Positions 48,169 through 61,109 are shown, counted from the stretch's first letter. The stretch: DNA of 64,000 nucleotides from Echinostoma caproni (GCA_900618425.1 UZAN01039701.1:8781-72780); one strand, 5' to 3'. Program-made: numbers and translations. The notes: generated from the sequence alone by a model not told the origin.

Positions 48169-51100
48169 TATACACGAACACTTACTTATATCCTTTGTTG
48201 TATAAAACAAGTTTTGCAGATATGGACATAGTCGCTAGATTCCTTCTGGCTGCTTGGAGTAGGAAACGGCAAACGAAAGTCAAATGCACTATGTCTCTTA
48301 CAGCACAACCTACACTGAACGGAAACCTTCTCAAAGTGGATATCCTTTTCAACAAAGATATGCTTGTATAACTCCGCGTTATTTTTATAGTCAGATAGTT
48401 GATGTAGTGTTATAAGTTATGCATCTCTCACTGCATTGGGGTTCACAATTTTCTCACCGTTTTGTGTTGTATCTTTGAAAGAATAATGTAGTGAGGCCCT
48501 GGGAGAGCACCGAATAGCAGTCTAGTTTTTGTTGAGATTTCTCAGTGGTGCTTACCATTGTTGTGTTCCTGTTGGAATAAAATGTAAACAATTTCAATTC
48601 TGTTGTCGCTGGTTTACAATCCCGGCAGATGATGGGGATGAGTGAAATGAACAACAAATTAGTTATGAGTTCTATTTGTCGATCTAAAAACAACTTTTTC
48701 AAACGGCATCCTGTTCATCGGAACCTCTGTTTTTTAAGTAACTTCAAAAATCAGCAGAAACCTATTTTTACTTTTGAAGAGCATTTAGGAACTCAAATTA
48801 TTGCCTTTGCGTTTTTAGTCGAATTTAGAAGTAAGCGATTAAAGTGAGTATGTAATAAGTGACACCATCTGTCTAAAGCGTGCGGTTCGAAATTTGATCG
48901 GTTCTAGGAACTTGAAACCTTTCACAAGTGAAAAGTGCATGGTCAAAATCATTCGCATGTTTTCGTTACTGTTTCATTCCCGAACAAACATGTGCACTGA
49001 ACGTTCACCGGTTAACTAGAAACTTATTCATTTGGTTTGATAACGCTCGTTCTAAATGCGCATGTGCTGGTCAACCAGGTTATTAGAGAGTGCCACCATC
49101 AGTAGAACGGATCAATCACTCAAGGCAGGGGAAGATGGTAATATTAGGCCAAGGTCAAAGGAGGTTAAACAATAAACATGTAATCTAACAAATGATGCTC
49201 GAATAATGAGTAAAGTGTCGTTTTATGCTGTTTCTTCTGGATTTTAGAGTACGCCTTATTGGAATGTTGATTAGAACGCATGCAAGGTTGTTTGTAGTAC
49301 TTTAATGATCGACTAATTAGGATAGGGCTTTAGAGGGCATTTTAGTAGGAATATGACAAAATTAGATCAGACTGACGATTATGCTAATTGATTTTTGGTA
49401 AACGTGTGTTCCGTGGGTGGAATTAAATGGAACAAGAGGGCGTTAGCGGACTGCAAGGTGACTGCAAGAGTAGACTTAATGGTCCTCCGAAATTAGCATG
49501 TGAAAGGAGTTGTGAGACCTGTCAACATAACGTGGAAGTCAACCTTAATGCTCGCAGGAAAAGCCTCATGCACTTTGCATTCAGAGAAGCAAGTAATCTG
49601 TAATTGCTGCTCGTCCGTTTCCTGGTACTCAGCCACTTGGTGTGACGCCTATTGGCAAGGTTAATGAATGCTTCTAAACTTGCCCCCCCCCCCGAGATTA
49701 TCCCACAATAGTTAGTAAAGTCATATATTCAGAAGGAATTATTTCTTATAATCAACCATGTGTTAAGTGTGCCGAATCGATGGGGAACAGTAGAACAAGG
49801 CTACTTTTACAAGTTTATAAATATCTCTGGCTGTTTTAGGACTTCATTTGTTTTTTTCAATGAAATTATCTCAGCAACTTGAATTGAAAGCGATGTTAAA
49901 ATTAGTGGATCAGTTCCGGTATAACAATCCTCATCGGAAACAAGTTGCGGAGACGGTTGCATTCAATCCATAAATTCCGTTTCGTTTTCAGTACTACTTC
50001 GTTATTTGTCCTCCACCCGATTCATCCCTAAACTATCGCATAAGCCAGAATAATGATGCGACTGTTGTTTTGCTCTGTTTGTTTGGGGAAAAATATGGCA
50101 AATAGGAAATTCTACGGGATCGGCAAACCTGTTCATATGGTGCACATGAAGCATAAACACGCAGGCACCCAGGTGAGTAGCTAAATCGGTGGAACTAAAA
50201 CTTATCAATTTAACTTTTATCGTCTCCATTTTTTTCACTGAAAAGGTGCAACTATAAGCAAGCTTAACACAGAGTGATCAAAATGAGGCATATCGGAGTT
50301 AGACGGTCCGGAACAATCATGCACACTAGGACAAATAATAGTTAAAAATAGTGCTGATAATATACTGTCAATATTTGCTGAATCAACAATACGGTCATTT
50401 GGACTTAGCACAGAATGACGTAAACGGATGGGTAAAACAACAAACTAGTCAGCAAATAGTCTACCGAAAGAAAAAGTTGCTTTTGTCTCACAGAAAAGAG
50501 GAAGAAGAAGACCAACCCATTTTCGATTATCAAACAGTAATCAATTTTTCAGGTTCACTGGAACACTCAAATGTGAAACGTGTTCATGGAATTCGAAATT
50601 TGAAAAATACACGTCAATCGTTGAACAAAACGTGGGGTCGTACTCCTAAGATTCAGTAAATCGATTATAAAACGTGTCGAACCGCATGTCAATGGTGCTT
50701 GGTACAAATATTACAATACAATACAATACAAAATAGAAGTTAGAATCAAGTAAGCAGGAAGTTCTTTTATTCAGTCGACAAAATCAGCATCCTATATACC
50801 ATGGGTTTGGTTAGAGAAAAATCCAAGGTTCAAGTAGATACTGGACATATGGAACCAGGAAATTACAAAGCTATTAATTATCAAAGTTTATGGTTGATTC
50901 CCATAAGAATTTCAAAATACAAACAATATAGCAAACAAGGTAGTTTTGGTAACTTCGTCTTCAGGCATTTTCAGTTACATGTGCGTTTATATCTATTCTA
51001 GAAATAAATGTGATTGCTCCATCGAGGTCAAGTGTGAAAATACAGCTATATCTGTCCGGTTTACTCAGAGCGAGTGGAGAAAATGAGGGTAGGGTCGAAG

Positions 51101-51170
51101 GGGGGCAAAGGTCAATTCTGGACATTTCCGAGTCCCTTTCGAAGTGCAATTTGTCACGCCAGGTTACGTC
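48169..51170. other. Intergenic, no gene recognised
   Basis: It holds a C-tract at 49683-49693 and an (ATACA)n tract at 50712-50731. The 102-codon plus-strand frame at 50351-50659 is Lys/Gln-rich but has no domain I recognise. Confidence 0.4.
50712..50731. repeat. (ATACA)n microsatellite
   Basis: Four tandem TACAA/ATACA units. Confidence 0.85.
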
Positions 51171-51179
51171 ATCACGACA

Positions 51180-51660
51180 TGACTGAGGTCATGGTTCGGA
51201 TTATCACATAGGTTTGGCTGGGGCCAAGGCAACTGGGGTGCGGAAATCATTTTCTTCTGTTTGCACAGTGGTCGGTTCATGTTTTTGATTGCCACAGCTT
51301 CTGTCGCTACCAAGTGACGTTTCCGAACGTACTTTGATTTGTCGTGGGGCTCCTTGTAAATGACTTTAAATACATCGTTGTCTGGCTAATGCCCGGTATC
51401 AGCGAGACGAGCAATAATCGCGCTGGTTATTGTTTTCTTGCAACCCATACTAAGCCAAGCCGGTTTATGTTCTCTGATCCATTGTAAGAACTGCCTCATC
51501 GTTCGTCCTACTACTCCTAAACATGTGCAAGTGAAAGTTAAGCAGAAAAAAATAATAGAGTGGTAAAAAACCAAAGAAGAACGCAGCGACGTCTATGAGA
51601 TGAGGAAGTCCTAAGATATATTTTTGCACATTATGTAACCGTGTATTGTAAACCAAACTT
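51180..51660 (-). pseudogene. PLE-4: 3' fragment of a Penelope-like element (GIY-YIG end)
   Basis: Minus-strand remains of the C-terminal part only. The block near 51530-51440 reads CTCLGVVGRTMRQFLQWIREH with PAWLSMGCKKT and SAIIARLADTGH, a decayed GIY-YIG nuclease. After a stop the frame continues with FKVIYKEPHDKS and ATEAVAIKNMNRPLCKQKK near 51370-51270, then the LPWP motif near 51230 seen at the end of the other PLEs. The RT domain is absent. The YIG core reads GVVGR rather than YIGR. A TACGTCATCACGACATGA stretch just downstream (51171-51188 on the plus strand) resembles the 3' flank of PLE-3 near 45980-46000, so the two may share a 3' untranslated region. Confidence 0.8.
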
Positions 51661-52099
51661 TCATCCTAATACATGAAAGGCATTTGACCCACCAAAGGTG
51701 TACATTTGAAGATAAGCACAAAACTTTGAAACATACCCTGAAAGTGCACAGGAATTTTGAAACAATGTATACTTGTAAAACTAAAAACATTTAAAATTAC
51801 TACCCCTGGACATAAGCAGTTGCCGGAAATGCTAAAATGGAGTCACATCGTAGAGAAAGAAACGATAAATTTACGAGGCACATCTTCTGTAGTTACTTGT
51901 GCTACAGAAAATTGCGTACTGTTGAAAGTACTACGTTTTAGTTTAGAACCAGCCTTTAAAATCTCTTCCCTGATGATTTTATTGCATTTCAATATTTCTT
52001 GTAGTTTTGTCCTCTGCAATTCAATAGGGTCCTTGCTTTTAGCTACTACGCAATAGGAGTTTAACTACTTGATTATTTTTAAATGCGGTGGAAATGTTT
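51661..52099. other. Intergenic, no gene recognised
   Basis: No recognisable motif. The 99-codon frame at 51757-52056 lacks any domain I know. Confidence 0.4.
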
Positions 52100-52235
52100 G
52101 TGATAAATGACAAAGAGCACTGTTTCCTCCTGTTTGGGTCTCGTCAGTAGTGCGTACTTTTATTCCTCTTTCAGGACTCGAACCGCGAACACTTGGGTTG
52201 GGACTTCAAACCCTTACCCCTGAGTTACACAGGCG
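52100..52235 (-). repeat. tRNA-derived SINE with inactivated hammerhead
   Basis: Read on the minus strand: a tRNA-like head with A box TGTAACTCAGGGG and B box GGTTCGAGTCC (about 52220-52170), then about 20 bases, then a hammerhead-like module at 52153-52113. This is the same order as the SINE at 35791-35985, with a better-kept head. The head also matches 30485-30560. Confidence 0.75.
52113..52153 (-). ncRNA. Decayed hammerhead ribozyme
   Basis: On the minus strand: GCACTA, then CTGACGA (consensus CTGATGA), then GACC-CAAACA-GGAG, where stem II is partly broken, then GAAACAGTGC. Compared with the copy at 35879-35923, the eight bases holding the 3' side of stem III and the GTC cleavage site are missing. 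It should therefore be inactive. Confidence 0.75.
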
Positions 52236-52268
52236 ACGGTTGTCAGCTTGTTTGAATGACTCAATAAA

Positions 52269-52442
52269 TTTATATGGTGAATGTTTGGATTGGCCCATTG
52301 GGTTTTCACAGGCACTAGGCACTGTTGATGATGTTCGATGTGGGTTTAAGTCCTTGGAAGATCGCTGATTCCCCACACCAATCATTGTCAACAATGCCTA
52401 GTTAGTTTGAAAATAGGCTAATCCAAACATTCACCATTTAAA
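52269..52442. repeat. Foldback palindrome (MITE-like), about 174 bp
   Basis: The outer 27 bases (52269-52295) and the reverse complement of 52416-52442 agree at all but two positions (TTTATATGGTGAATG...). The match continues inward at lower identity: ACTAGGCACTGTTGA on the left against ACTAGGCATTGTTGA from the right, then ATG and TGTGGG. Together the arms span most of the 174 bases around a centre near 52355. Part of the left arm (GGCCCATT, GGTTTTTCACAGGCACT) recurs at 55389-55412, so it is a repeat family. Confidence 0.75.
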
Positions 52443-55400
52443 TTTGATTATCGGTTTCAAAATACCTTTTGATTTAAGCACTTTATTTAGGAAATAATGC
52501 GAAATACTTCTCTATTCAATATTGCTCATAATTCACAGAGCTAGTGTTGAATCCGTTTCGCTCTCCAAAGAGATGTCCTCTAATCGCACCCCATATACCT
52601 TTTCCCAGCCATCCTGCGTTATCTCTTGTTTCGTCATTTCTTCTCTTTTCTTATTTGACCTGCTACATCTGCGTTGAGCCAATGGGCCCACTGATTCGTC
52701 CGTCTGTGTTCTCTCGCCAGTGACCCGTATCACCTTCATCCTTAGTTGTTCACCCCCACCACTCCACACTGTCCTCATTCGTGACCCGGTAGGCACTTAT
52801 CGATCGACATACACATACATGCAAGCCACCACACGTTCATTGTTCCCGTGCCGCACGTGATTGGCATTCTGACCCCGTACATTTGATTGGCTGGCTGTCG
52901 GTCATTGAACCATTGTGCATTCTGACCGGATGACTTTGACTGACCTGCATCCACCCGCGGTCGTTGAGTTGAACGCTTTGACAGCCTCCGAAGGTTCGTT
53001 TCGGCATGTTGTTCCAATTGCAAATCTCAACTATTTTAATGAAGACGCACTATCATTTGATTATGCCTTGACAGTGCAAACACGCACTCCCCGAATTGCC
53101 TCACGATTCGAGACTTGTACTTATTTGATGTTAACCATTCATTGTCTATAATAGTACCTCATTTCAAGGCAATCTAGTTCTCTGCTGACTTCGGGATTTG
53201 CGCATCACACGGATTTTCAATGNNNCAATCCACATCACAGAATCTTCTCAAGAGATTCTACAGCTATTAACTTCAAAATTGTACATCTCATTTTTAGAAG
53301 TATGTGGTTTAAGCAGATATTCGAGTGATGTTTACTTTTGATTGACTTGCACAATACCNCAGAAATCTCAATGGGGTTCCAACTCACGCATGCAGTCCCC
53401 TTCCCCATAAATTTGAACCAGTTAACCTACAAATATAAACCGTTAGCTTAGATGTCCTCCTATTTGACTGCCCACGAAACCCAGTTGGACACTTAGTATT
53501 TACTAATTACCTTGTATGATGCATGATTTAACACGTTTTCTCTAGAATCCTTGATTAAAATCTGTTTAACTACAATAAATACACGCGTTGTCAAATCTTC
53601 GGAAGTAATGCAAGCTATCGACATTTGATAAGGTGTTCGATTACAGTTTCAAAAGGTATGATCTAACTCGAAAACGGTTAGTCATGATATACGTATTATT
53701 CTTTTCTTGTTTGTTGCATAGCTTCCTGGGATCAAGTAAGATTTTCAAAATATATCCACGAAAAAGCTTAGCGGGTTCCTCTTACCATTTTCATTATGTG
53801 GAAAAGGAAAAGCCCGATGAGCTACCTATAAGCCCGGTATGATCAGGCTTCATCGAGAGATCGTTAAACTACTTCCGAGTCGCTTGCGATTGAAATAATT
53901 TGGGTTATCCTAGCTACGTAATTAACACCTCGCTTGGTGCCTTCGTTTAACTTGCCGTTTTATTACGGATTCGTGAATAACTGTGATGCCAATTACACCA
54001 TAGCGGATTGATCCGTGGAATAACAACCCTCAATGATTTCGTCAGTTTAGTCGGCCAATGTTAATCACATGATCTTCACATCGCTTTTATCAAAATTTCG
54101 ACCGTCGGTAACTTTATGGAGGCATATAATAAATTTCTGGTCATCATTATTATGCTCATAAGTGGTCTTTTGTTTTCGAAAGTCTGTCGACAGAAAAAGG
54201 CTACTAATGACAAAGGAATTTGCCAAATGTTGTGTACATTTCCAATCGTGAAAATCGCTTGATTATGTGCCTAAAACCTGTATCAATGAGCTGCTGAATT
54301 TGTGATTCTGACGTCACACACTATCTCACTCTAACGTTTCAAGTGACTTTTGCATCCAATTAAAGATAGCGTTCAATTTGAAGTTAAGCCCGTATACAGT
54401 GAAATGTTCTCTAACAGATAGCACATTTTAAATGTATTAACCACAAATTTTGGTGAGTGAACCCTAATAGAACACCAATTAAGGTGGTATTTCCGGCAAG
54501 GTATACCGGTTGGGAAGAAAATGTATGTTCCACAGTGGTTTTTCTACGACTGAGTCGGTAATGTACACCTCTGCCCATCGGCACAAATATGAAATCCCCC
54601 AGTTAATTTTGCGATGCAATCCTTCACAAGCCTCTACTCTCCCATATGGAATAGACAATCGGAGAGGAGAAAAGTGCGAATGAAAGGACTTTCGCAGAAA
54701 GGAAAAAACCACAAACGTAGGCTACGTCCGCCANCGTCCGCCATTATGAAAGCTCACGTTCTTTTGGAGTATAAGAAAATGATTTGCCGGGCTGGAACAC
54801 CGACAGTTAAATAATTTTTTAACTGAGAAAGAATCTTTCATAGATTAGCTGGGTACGTTTTGAAAGGATAAACAAACAATGATATCTTTCAAAAAGCGTG
54901 GGAAGAAACACAGAATGCAAGCACACGAGAGGAACAATGCAAAAGAACAATATGTTCAGTTAGTCAGTGATTCTGTTTTCACAATTTGTCTTTTTCAGAA
55001 TGGTATTTCGGAGAAAATTAACAAATAACTTGTAGAACTTTCTTCAAGAAGTGAATGCCTCTATAAGGATTTCAGGTGTTCAACACCATGAATGAGTCCA
55101 GGATACATTAGACTGTATTACCGCAAAACCAAACTTTGGAGCTGAAGCACTTGCATATTTGCTACCCTTTCGGAACAGAAGATATTGCCATTTGGGAGTT
55201 GGTAGACCAATAGCCCGGAACCACCTTCCCACATTCGTGTTTGTGCACTTCCTCACTTTTATACCTGAAAGAAATCACACGGAGACCAAAGAAGAAAATA
55301 CATCTATTCACCATCATGCAACAGAGAATCAAAACTGATTATCCACCGAGTGAGAGTTAATTTAAAGGAGAATTACATCGTTATATGGCCCATTCGGTTT

Positions 55401-57054
55401 TTCACAGGCACTGTTCATACTGCTCGGATAGGTACTCATGATTTGCTATGACTTCACAAATCACTTAAGCAAAAGGCCTTAAAAAGTTTTTAGATTTCAG
55501 GTGCTGTTTATTCTCTTTAATCTACCATGTATTTCATGAGCTGGTACTGATAAAGCAAATGGAGCAGTTATGTTACAAAACAAAACCTAGCGTTTTTCCT
55601 TTCGTTTCAGGTCTGCGAGTGGGCGCTAGATCGATATGTCCAAAAAATGTTTAAATTCTGCTGAAAAGCGGTAACGTTGACACCAACTCAAGGTTAGGCA
55701 CATTTTGCATGCGTTCTAAAGAAAAAGAATGTACATTTTGAAAATTTAATTAAAAAAATATTGACAGTCTGAAAGTCAAGCCTATTGCCAAAGTGCTCAC
55801 ATCCTCTTAACATGTCCAGTGACCAAATTATAAAGTTTCCTCTTGATTACATCATTTATCCGAATGCGAGTGAATAACAAATTTCAGGAGATGACCTCAA
55901 ACTAAACATTGATTAGACAGATCTGAAGGAACAAGATAATCGAAAAGAAGTCACTCTCATCGGGCAGCGTGAGAGCTTTGATCAATGCCTATCTATCGAT
56001 CTGTTTTTATTTCACGTCTGCGTACCAAATCTACCAAATCAAGCAGTTCGCCGACCTGTGTTATTTCTGACCTAGGTGATGCACACTAAGGCTGTTTTTC
56101 ACGGTTGCTCCAAGCGCTTCTGACGCTTTGACTAAATGTGAACGGAATAAATGTCAAACCAAACCCAGATGATGTTACATCAGTGAATTGGCGGTGTGGT
56201 GTCCGTACCCACCCCGTCCCCGGAGAGGCTGTGGTGAAATTCCTCCATCCAATCTGCATGTGGTCCAGAAAATTTCACCCCTTACTTTCCTCACACAAAT
56301 AGCCAATGACGAATATCCTGCCTTAAGCATACATACAACTGATATGGAATACCGTAAGTGGGAATTGGTGAAAACGATTGCCTGTATGTGTCACTGCAAA
56401 CATTTCCTTGGATTTTCAATCACACAATCCATAAAACTCCAGGTACCTAAGAGAAGTTGGGGATATTTGGTGGGTAGTTGAAGGGTTTCTCCTAGTTCCC
56501 TAATAGGCTGACAACTGTAGGTCGCAAGTGTTATAAATGAGTTAAGAATAATTATCAGTTGCATTCTTTGATCGCAGTATCCTGCAACGATTTTTTTTCC
56601 AGAAATCTAAGTGTTGTAGAAACCGCATTGGTCAGTTCAGTTCCCGAATTATTGATCCCACTTTTGGAAGTGTTTAATTCATCCAGTATACTGGATTGCT
56701 TGGAAAATCCGTTTGGATAAACTCCAATTCCGGCCAAACCGCTGTCATCAGTTTTAGCAAGCTCTGTAGATTGAATTGACCGTTTCTATTTATTCGTTAG
56801 TCAACAGATATCTATAATGTTGCACCGATAACAAGTGTTTGACAGATTTCCTCCATATTGTGATGGTCAAGCGATCATCACAATCTCGCTAATAGATTGT
56901 GTGTTAAAATTCCACTACCGGCCACTACATCCGTTAGATGAGTTACTTCTTGAGGAAAATTATTTGTTTACCTCCTTTATGGGTTCAGTAAGAATGCGAA
57001 CGCAAAACAGCGATAGCATTTCGATTTTCAGCTTAGGTATAAATTTGTTCCTTA
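52443..57054. other. Intergenic, mostly without recognisable genes
   Basis: A GC-richer stretch at 52540-53110 could be an old LTR but lacks diagnostic ends. Ns occur at 53223-53225, 53359 and 54734. A possible secreted first exon at 53684-53835 is listed separately. A one-arm relative of the foldback repeat lies at 55389-55412. Confidence 0.4.
53684..53835 (+). CDS. Candidate first exon of a secreted protein (tentative)
   Basis: From the ATG at 53684 the frame starts MIYVLFFSCLLHSFLGSSK, which looks like a signal peptide with cleavage after about residue 17-19, then a basic and aromatic stretch (KIFKIYPRKS, YHFHYVEKEK). The frame ends PISPV with a stop at 53842. A GTATGA donor-like sequence at 53836 just before the stop would allow an exon of about 152 bases. 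Flatworms have many short secreted proteins with signal-peptide first exons. No downstream exon is identified and no family recognised, so this could be chance. Confidence 0.2.
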
Positions 57055-57120
57055 CCCTGGTGGCTGAATGGTTGAGGTCACTGAGGTGTGTTCGAATCTG
57101 ACCACCACGGCCTGATTCCG
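57055..57120 (+). repeat. tRNA-like SINE fragment
   Basis: GGTGGCTGAATGGTTGAGG (A-box-like) and GTGTTCGAATCTGACC (B-box-like) are only about 20 bases apart, so the anticodon arm is missing. It is read as a truncated tRNA-derived repeat. Confidence 0.45.
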
Positions 57121-60100
57121 CATTATGTTCCATGGTAGTCCTTTTTCTTTCTTGAAAGTAGTATCAGTTAAAGGAAATAACAATGAAAATAAAATAGGAA
57201 TAATGCAAGTGCCATAAACATCAAAAAGCAATTAAACCTTTATCAGTAATGGGATGAGTGGTTTATATTCTCATGCAGCAAGCTGTCTTCAAAGCGGTAT
57301 TACTTTAAGCTCGACAAACAATCCATGTTCTCTTGAGTCCTTCTATAGGCAAGCAATCAAAAGTTTGATTTCGATCAAGTTAGCCAACGTAGACATCAAA
57401 GTTAAACTGCTATTCAAAGTGCACATGCATCAACTAATTATCAAGATTATTCTGAAGTATATTTGCATTACATAATGAGACTCATCCGGGTAAAAAGAGT
57501 CGTCCAGTGCTTCCTAGTTTCGTAATTAATGTTCAATGTGTATTAGGACAAAAAGTAAAGCTACTGTGCTAATATTATCAGGATTGTCTGGTTTTTTTTC
57601 ATTCTCGCGTTTTAAAAGGTTCCGTTGACCAAAACGAGCCACGTACGATAAACATCGATGTGATAGGACTGATACTTCTGCAGGTCATTGAAACTGGAAC
57701 TGGTTGTCAATGTTGCACTCTGTGTTAATCAAATCACCTACGGAAAAAAATGTCACGCCACCCGAACTTGATTATCGTAATACCGCATAACGTTAATTTA
57801 AGACAAATTTGTCAAAAAACAAGTTATTTCTTGATTCACGCAAAACTGATTTTTTCTGATGCCCCCAAAAGCTGTTGCTCTATTACAGATGAATAACTCA
57901 GTTAGTGTTTAGAAAGTATAGTTGTCGAACTGTGGCTCGCTGACTTCAATGCATATTTTATTAAAGTCACAGAGAATGTCCTCTGCAGAAAATGGATATT
58001 TTGCGCAACAGTGTCCATAAAAGTGTATGCAAAATAGCGAACGAGAAAGATTTTATCTCTTTTCGGGAGATGACGTTGAGTAGAATAACTTCGTATTCTA
58101 ACCGACCCCCGAATTCTTCCCCAGTGCTTTTTATCAATAAAAAGACTGAACGTTTTTGTACATGAACTAGATGAGAAAACTATCTGGTCATACGGTTCCT
58201 GCAGGACGAAGTAGGAACTGAAATATCCACATTGACCAATGTTATGAGTGAATCTGCTCATATTTTACGTGTAATACAGATGAGGTAATGTTATCAAAAA
58301 CGTTTACGCACCGAATTCTGTTGAACCTCAAAGCGGTCAAAAATAAGCCGGCCAAATCTTCCTTCTTGAGCCCAGATATCGATGGGTCGAAATAGGAGCT
58401 TACCTTAGTTATTAAATTGTAGTGATATTGTCTGTTGGTAAATCCCCAAACGCACAAGCACTTCATTCTGCAATTAGCAGTCAGCTGGTTTCTTTCCTCC
58501 TAATCAAATTCATTCATCTGTGTAGCCTAATATGATTTGCGCTCGGCAAGTGGCTAAAAATGATGGTTGTATATAAGTACTATATTTTGCTAATCGATGA
58601 GATGCCAACTAGAACACTTTCCATTGATTTGCTTTTTCCACAGTATTTCCGAGCAACGAAACCCATGGAAAGTCACTAGGCATGTGCTTGTGAAAAATGA
58701 TAAGGTTTTCTATTCACTTACATGCTACCAAAATTGACACACAAAATTTACGCAAGAAAGGGTACACAAAGACAAAATATCTGCATTTCCATCATGTAAC
58801 AAATTACAGAGGATTCCAGGTAGGAGTGTGATTCAAGAACAGATATTATCAAAAGGTCAACGGATTCATTGGGGAATTTTATGTTGCTGATTTATGCAAC
58901 AAACCCCAATTGCTGCCCATCAGGATTAGTCCAATGTGCAAAGGAGATGACAAAATAGGATCTTGGCGAACTGGGAAAATGTGGCTGTGTGATGAAAACA
59001 TAAATAAATGGTTACTAATTGAACGTTAGAATACATTCCCTTACTTTTCGGTGGGAATACGTTGGGGAAACTGCTTTCTACGCAAAGTTTATTTCCACAG
59101 TAAAAATGATGTCTTCTGTTTCAGTCCAGTTCAACTCTACCTTGTATTTCGTTACATCTTCATGATGTCCATTTGAAAATTTGTGCATAAACTCACACTG
59201 CCGAACATATACTTCATCATGCTTGACCTGTCCGGCCTTTGACAGGCCACATCACATGGCCTTAGCCCTGCGTCCTGGGCGCGCCCCCTTGACAAACAAT
59301 GCAACCAGTATTTGTCCATTCAAGTTGGTCACAGGTCAAGTATATCTTGTATAACCCATTGTACAATGTACTTTTGTCTGCACTAGTTCTTTATCCAAGA
59401 CTAGTCAACCATTCATTTACTTCAGATCCACTCCTTGCCTGTTGTTTGCATATCTGTCGAGCATATTCCTTTCGAATTGTATGGTATTGTGTGGGCTTTC
59501 CTTTTGAGTCCCAGTTATTCTCACCCCAGGCCTTGTGGGTTTATCGGTGTGGTATGTTCTGGTTGCACTATTGTATTCAATATAAAACTACGTTTTGTAT
59601 CGAATACAACCGGTCAGTTTCGTTGGGGTTTATTTTTTATTAAACTCAATCAGTCGCATCACGGATAACTTTCGGGGGTTGTCCCTATGGTTATGGTTCG
59701 TTGATGTGGGTTATAGGGCAAGATTTGTTGTTTGGTTCTGGTCAAATCCATGGAAATCCGTATTCGCAACCATCTCCATGTGTGTGTCCAACAACGGTTT
59801 GTGCATTCACTGAGATTCTTCTTCTATGCATGGGGGTGAATCATGAAGAGGTTGTGAAAACACGCTGTGGTTCTCCTTTAATATTTAGACAGAACAAATT
59901 ACCCGTGACCGATATTATGGTCTTCACTATTCAACTCGAAACGGTTTGTCTTGTATATACATCGATAAACAAATGCAGTCAAACCTCGCTTGTATCAAAT
60001 CTTTATAAGTGCGCCAATAGTCAGGTTAAAAAACACGTGAGTTGACTTTACTGAAACCTTCCTGATGTTCGTATCCCCATAATTTAGAGTGTTACAGAAA

Positions 60101-60886
60101 GATTGCAGACTAGAGAGAACCCACTTATAATGAGTTAATAGTTGCAATCAGCAGGAAACAAAATAAGCCTTGATGGAAAGATTGGTTTTGAAGTGAGTGC
60201 CTCTGTATACATCCGCAAGTTCGCACGTGCCGCCAGTAGAGGGTGTCTCAGACGAGGTGTTTTTCAGTCTAGGATAAAATAAAGGAATCTGCATGCAAGC
60301 AATCTGCAAAGCATGGACCAGTCACAATGAAGCTGCCGGATAAATGAACACCCAATACCACACACCGATGGTTGACGTTGGGTTGGAAATCACTCTGTCT
60401 GACTGCATGGTGAAACATATAACCCCAAGAAAATTAACCTTATCTTCGTCCCATAGCTATGCGCTTCAGCGCAGTCCTACGGTTCCATTTAACTACCTGG
60501 TCTTAACAATAATAAGCAGACAAATATTGAGATAGAATTTCCTGTGTTAAACGGAATCAAGAATGGTGTGACCCAACCAGAAAAGGATTGCCTTAGCGGG
60601 AAACAGATCCGCAGTATCGTTTGTCGCAAACGCGGAGTCTTGTGCACGAAGGGAAACTCAATCCCATCACTAGAACATTGTAACCGACCAGTAATGTTAT
60701 CTCTTCAATCACTGGCGCGATGTGAGTTTGGTTCTGGCTGATAAACAATTCTGTCTTCACCCAGGAAAATTTCGTACATCATTTAGTTTATCTGCGTCAT
60801 ACTGCTTTGAGAGCTTTCGAGAAATGGCTATCCCATTTCATAGGTTGTCATAACATGTGGAATACCATAAGCAGTGGGTCAGTAGC
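57121..60886. other. Intergenic, no gene recognised
   Basis: It contains a decayed hammerhead-SINE tail at 57471-57525. A GC-richer block at 59225-59300 is followed by a T/G-rich region to 59660 that could be an old LTR. Minus-strand frames at 58466-58242 and 58261-57902 are open but match no family I know. Confidence 0.35.
57471..57525 (+). repeat. Decayed hammerhead-SINE remnant
   Basis: GTCCAGTGCTTCCTAG is identical to the sequence spanning the cleavage site and start of the tail in the hammerhead SINE (35887-35872 read on its minus strand). Upstream, TAATGAGACT and AAAAAGAGTC sit where CTGATGAGACC and the GAAA-stem III segment should be. It is an eroded ribozyme in plus orientation. Confidence 0.55.
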
Positions 60887-61109
60887 AGTTGAGAATGCAT
60901 GAAGTNAGTTGAGAATGCATGAAGTGCGCCAGAATTGGATTCAGTACATCGTGGAGAGGTCATAGATTGTTGTGGAACAGTATCACACATAAGGAAAAGC
61001 TGTCACACGCTGGAGTATGAAATCTCAAAAACATGATGTTGAACCTCTTTGAAGACGCTGTCTCACTTAATGGTACCACTGGTCGGAAAGTGAGGTAAAG
61101 GAAAAGTTG

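Noticed and set aside
49683..49693. C-tract as a functional element
   Set aside because: A plain homopolymer with no partner or flanking structure.
57902..58466. Two overlapping minus-strand frames (74 and 119 codons)
   Set aside because: Open, with a possible 3' splice site (ATATTTCAG) between them, but no family resemblance and no consistent splice pair that joins the frames.
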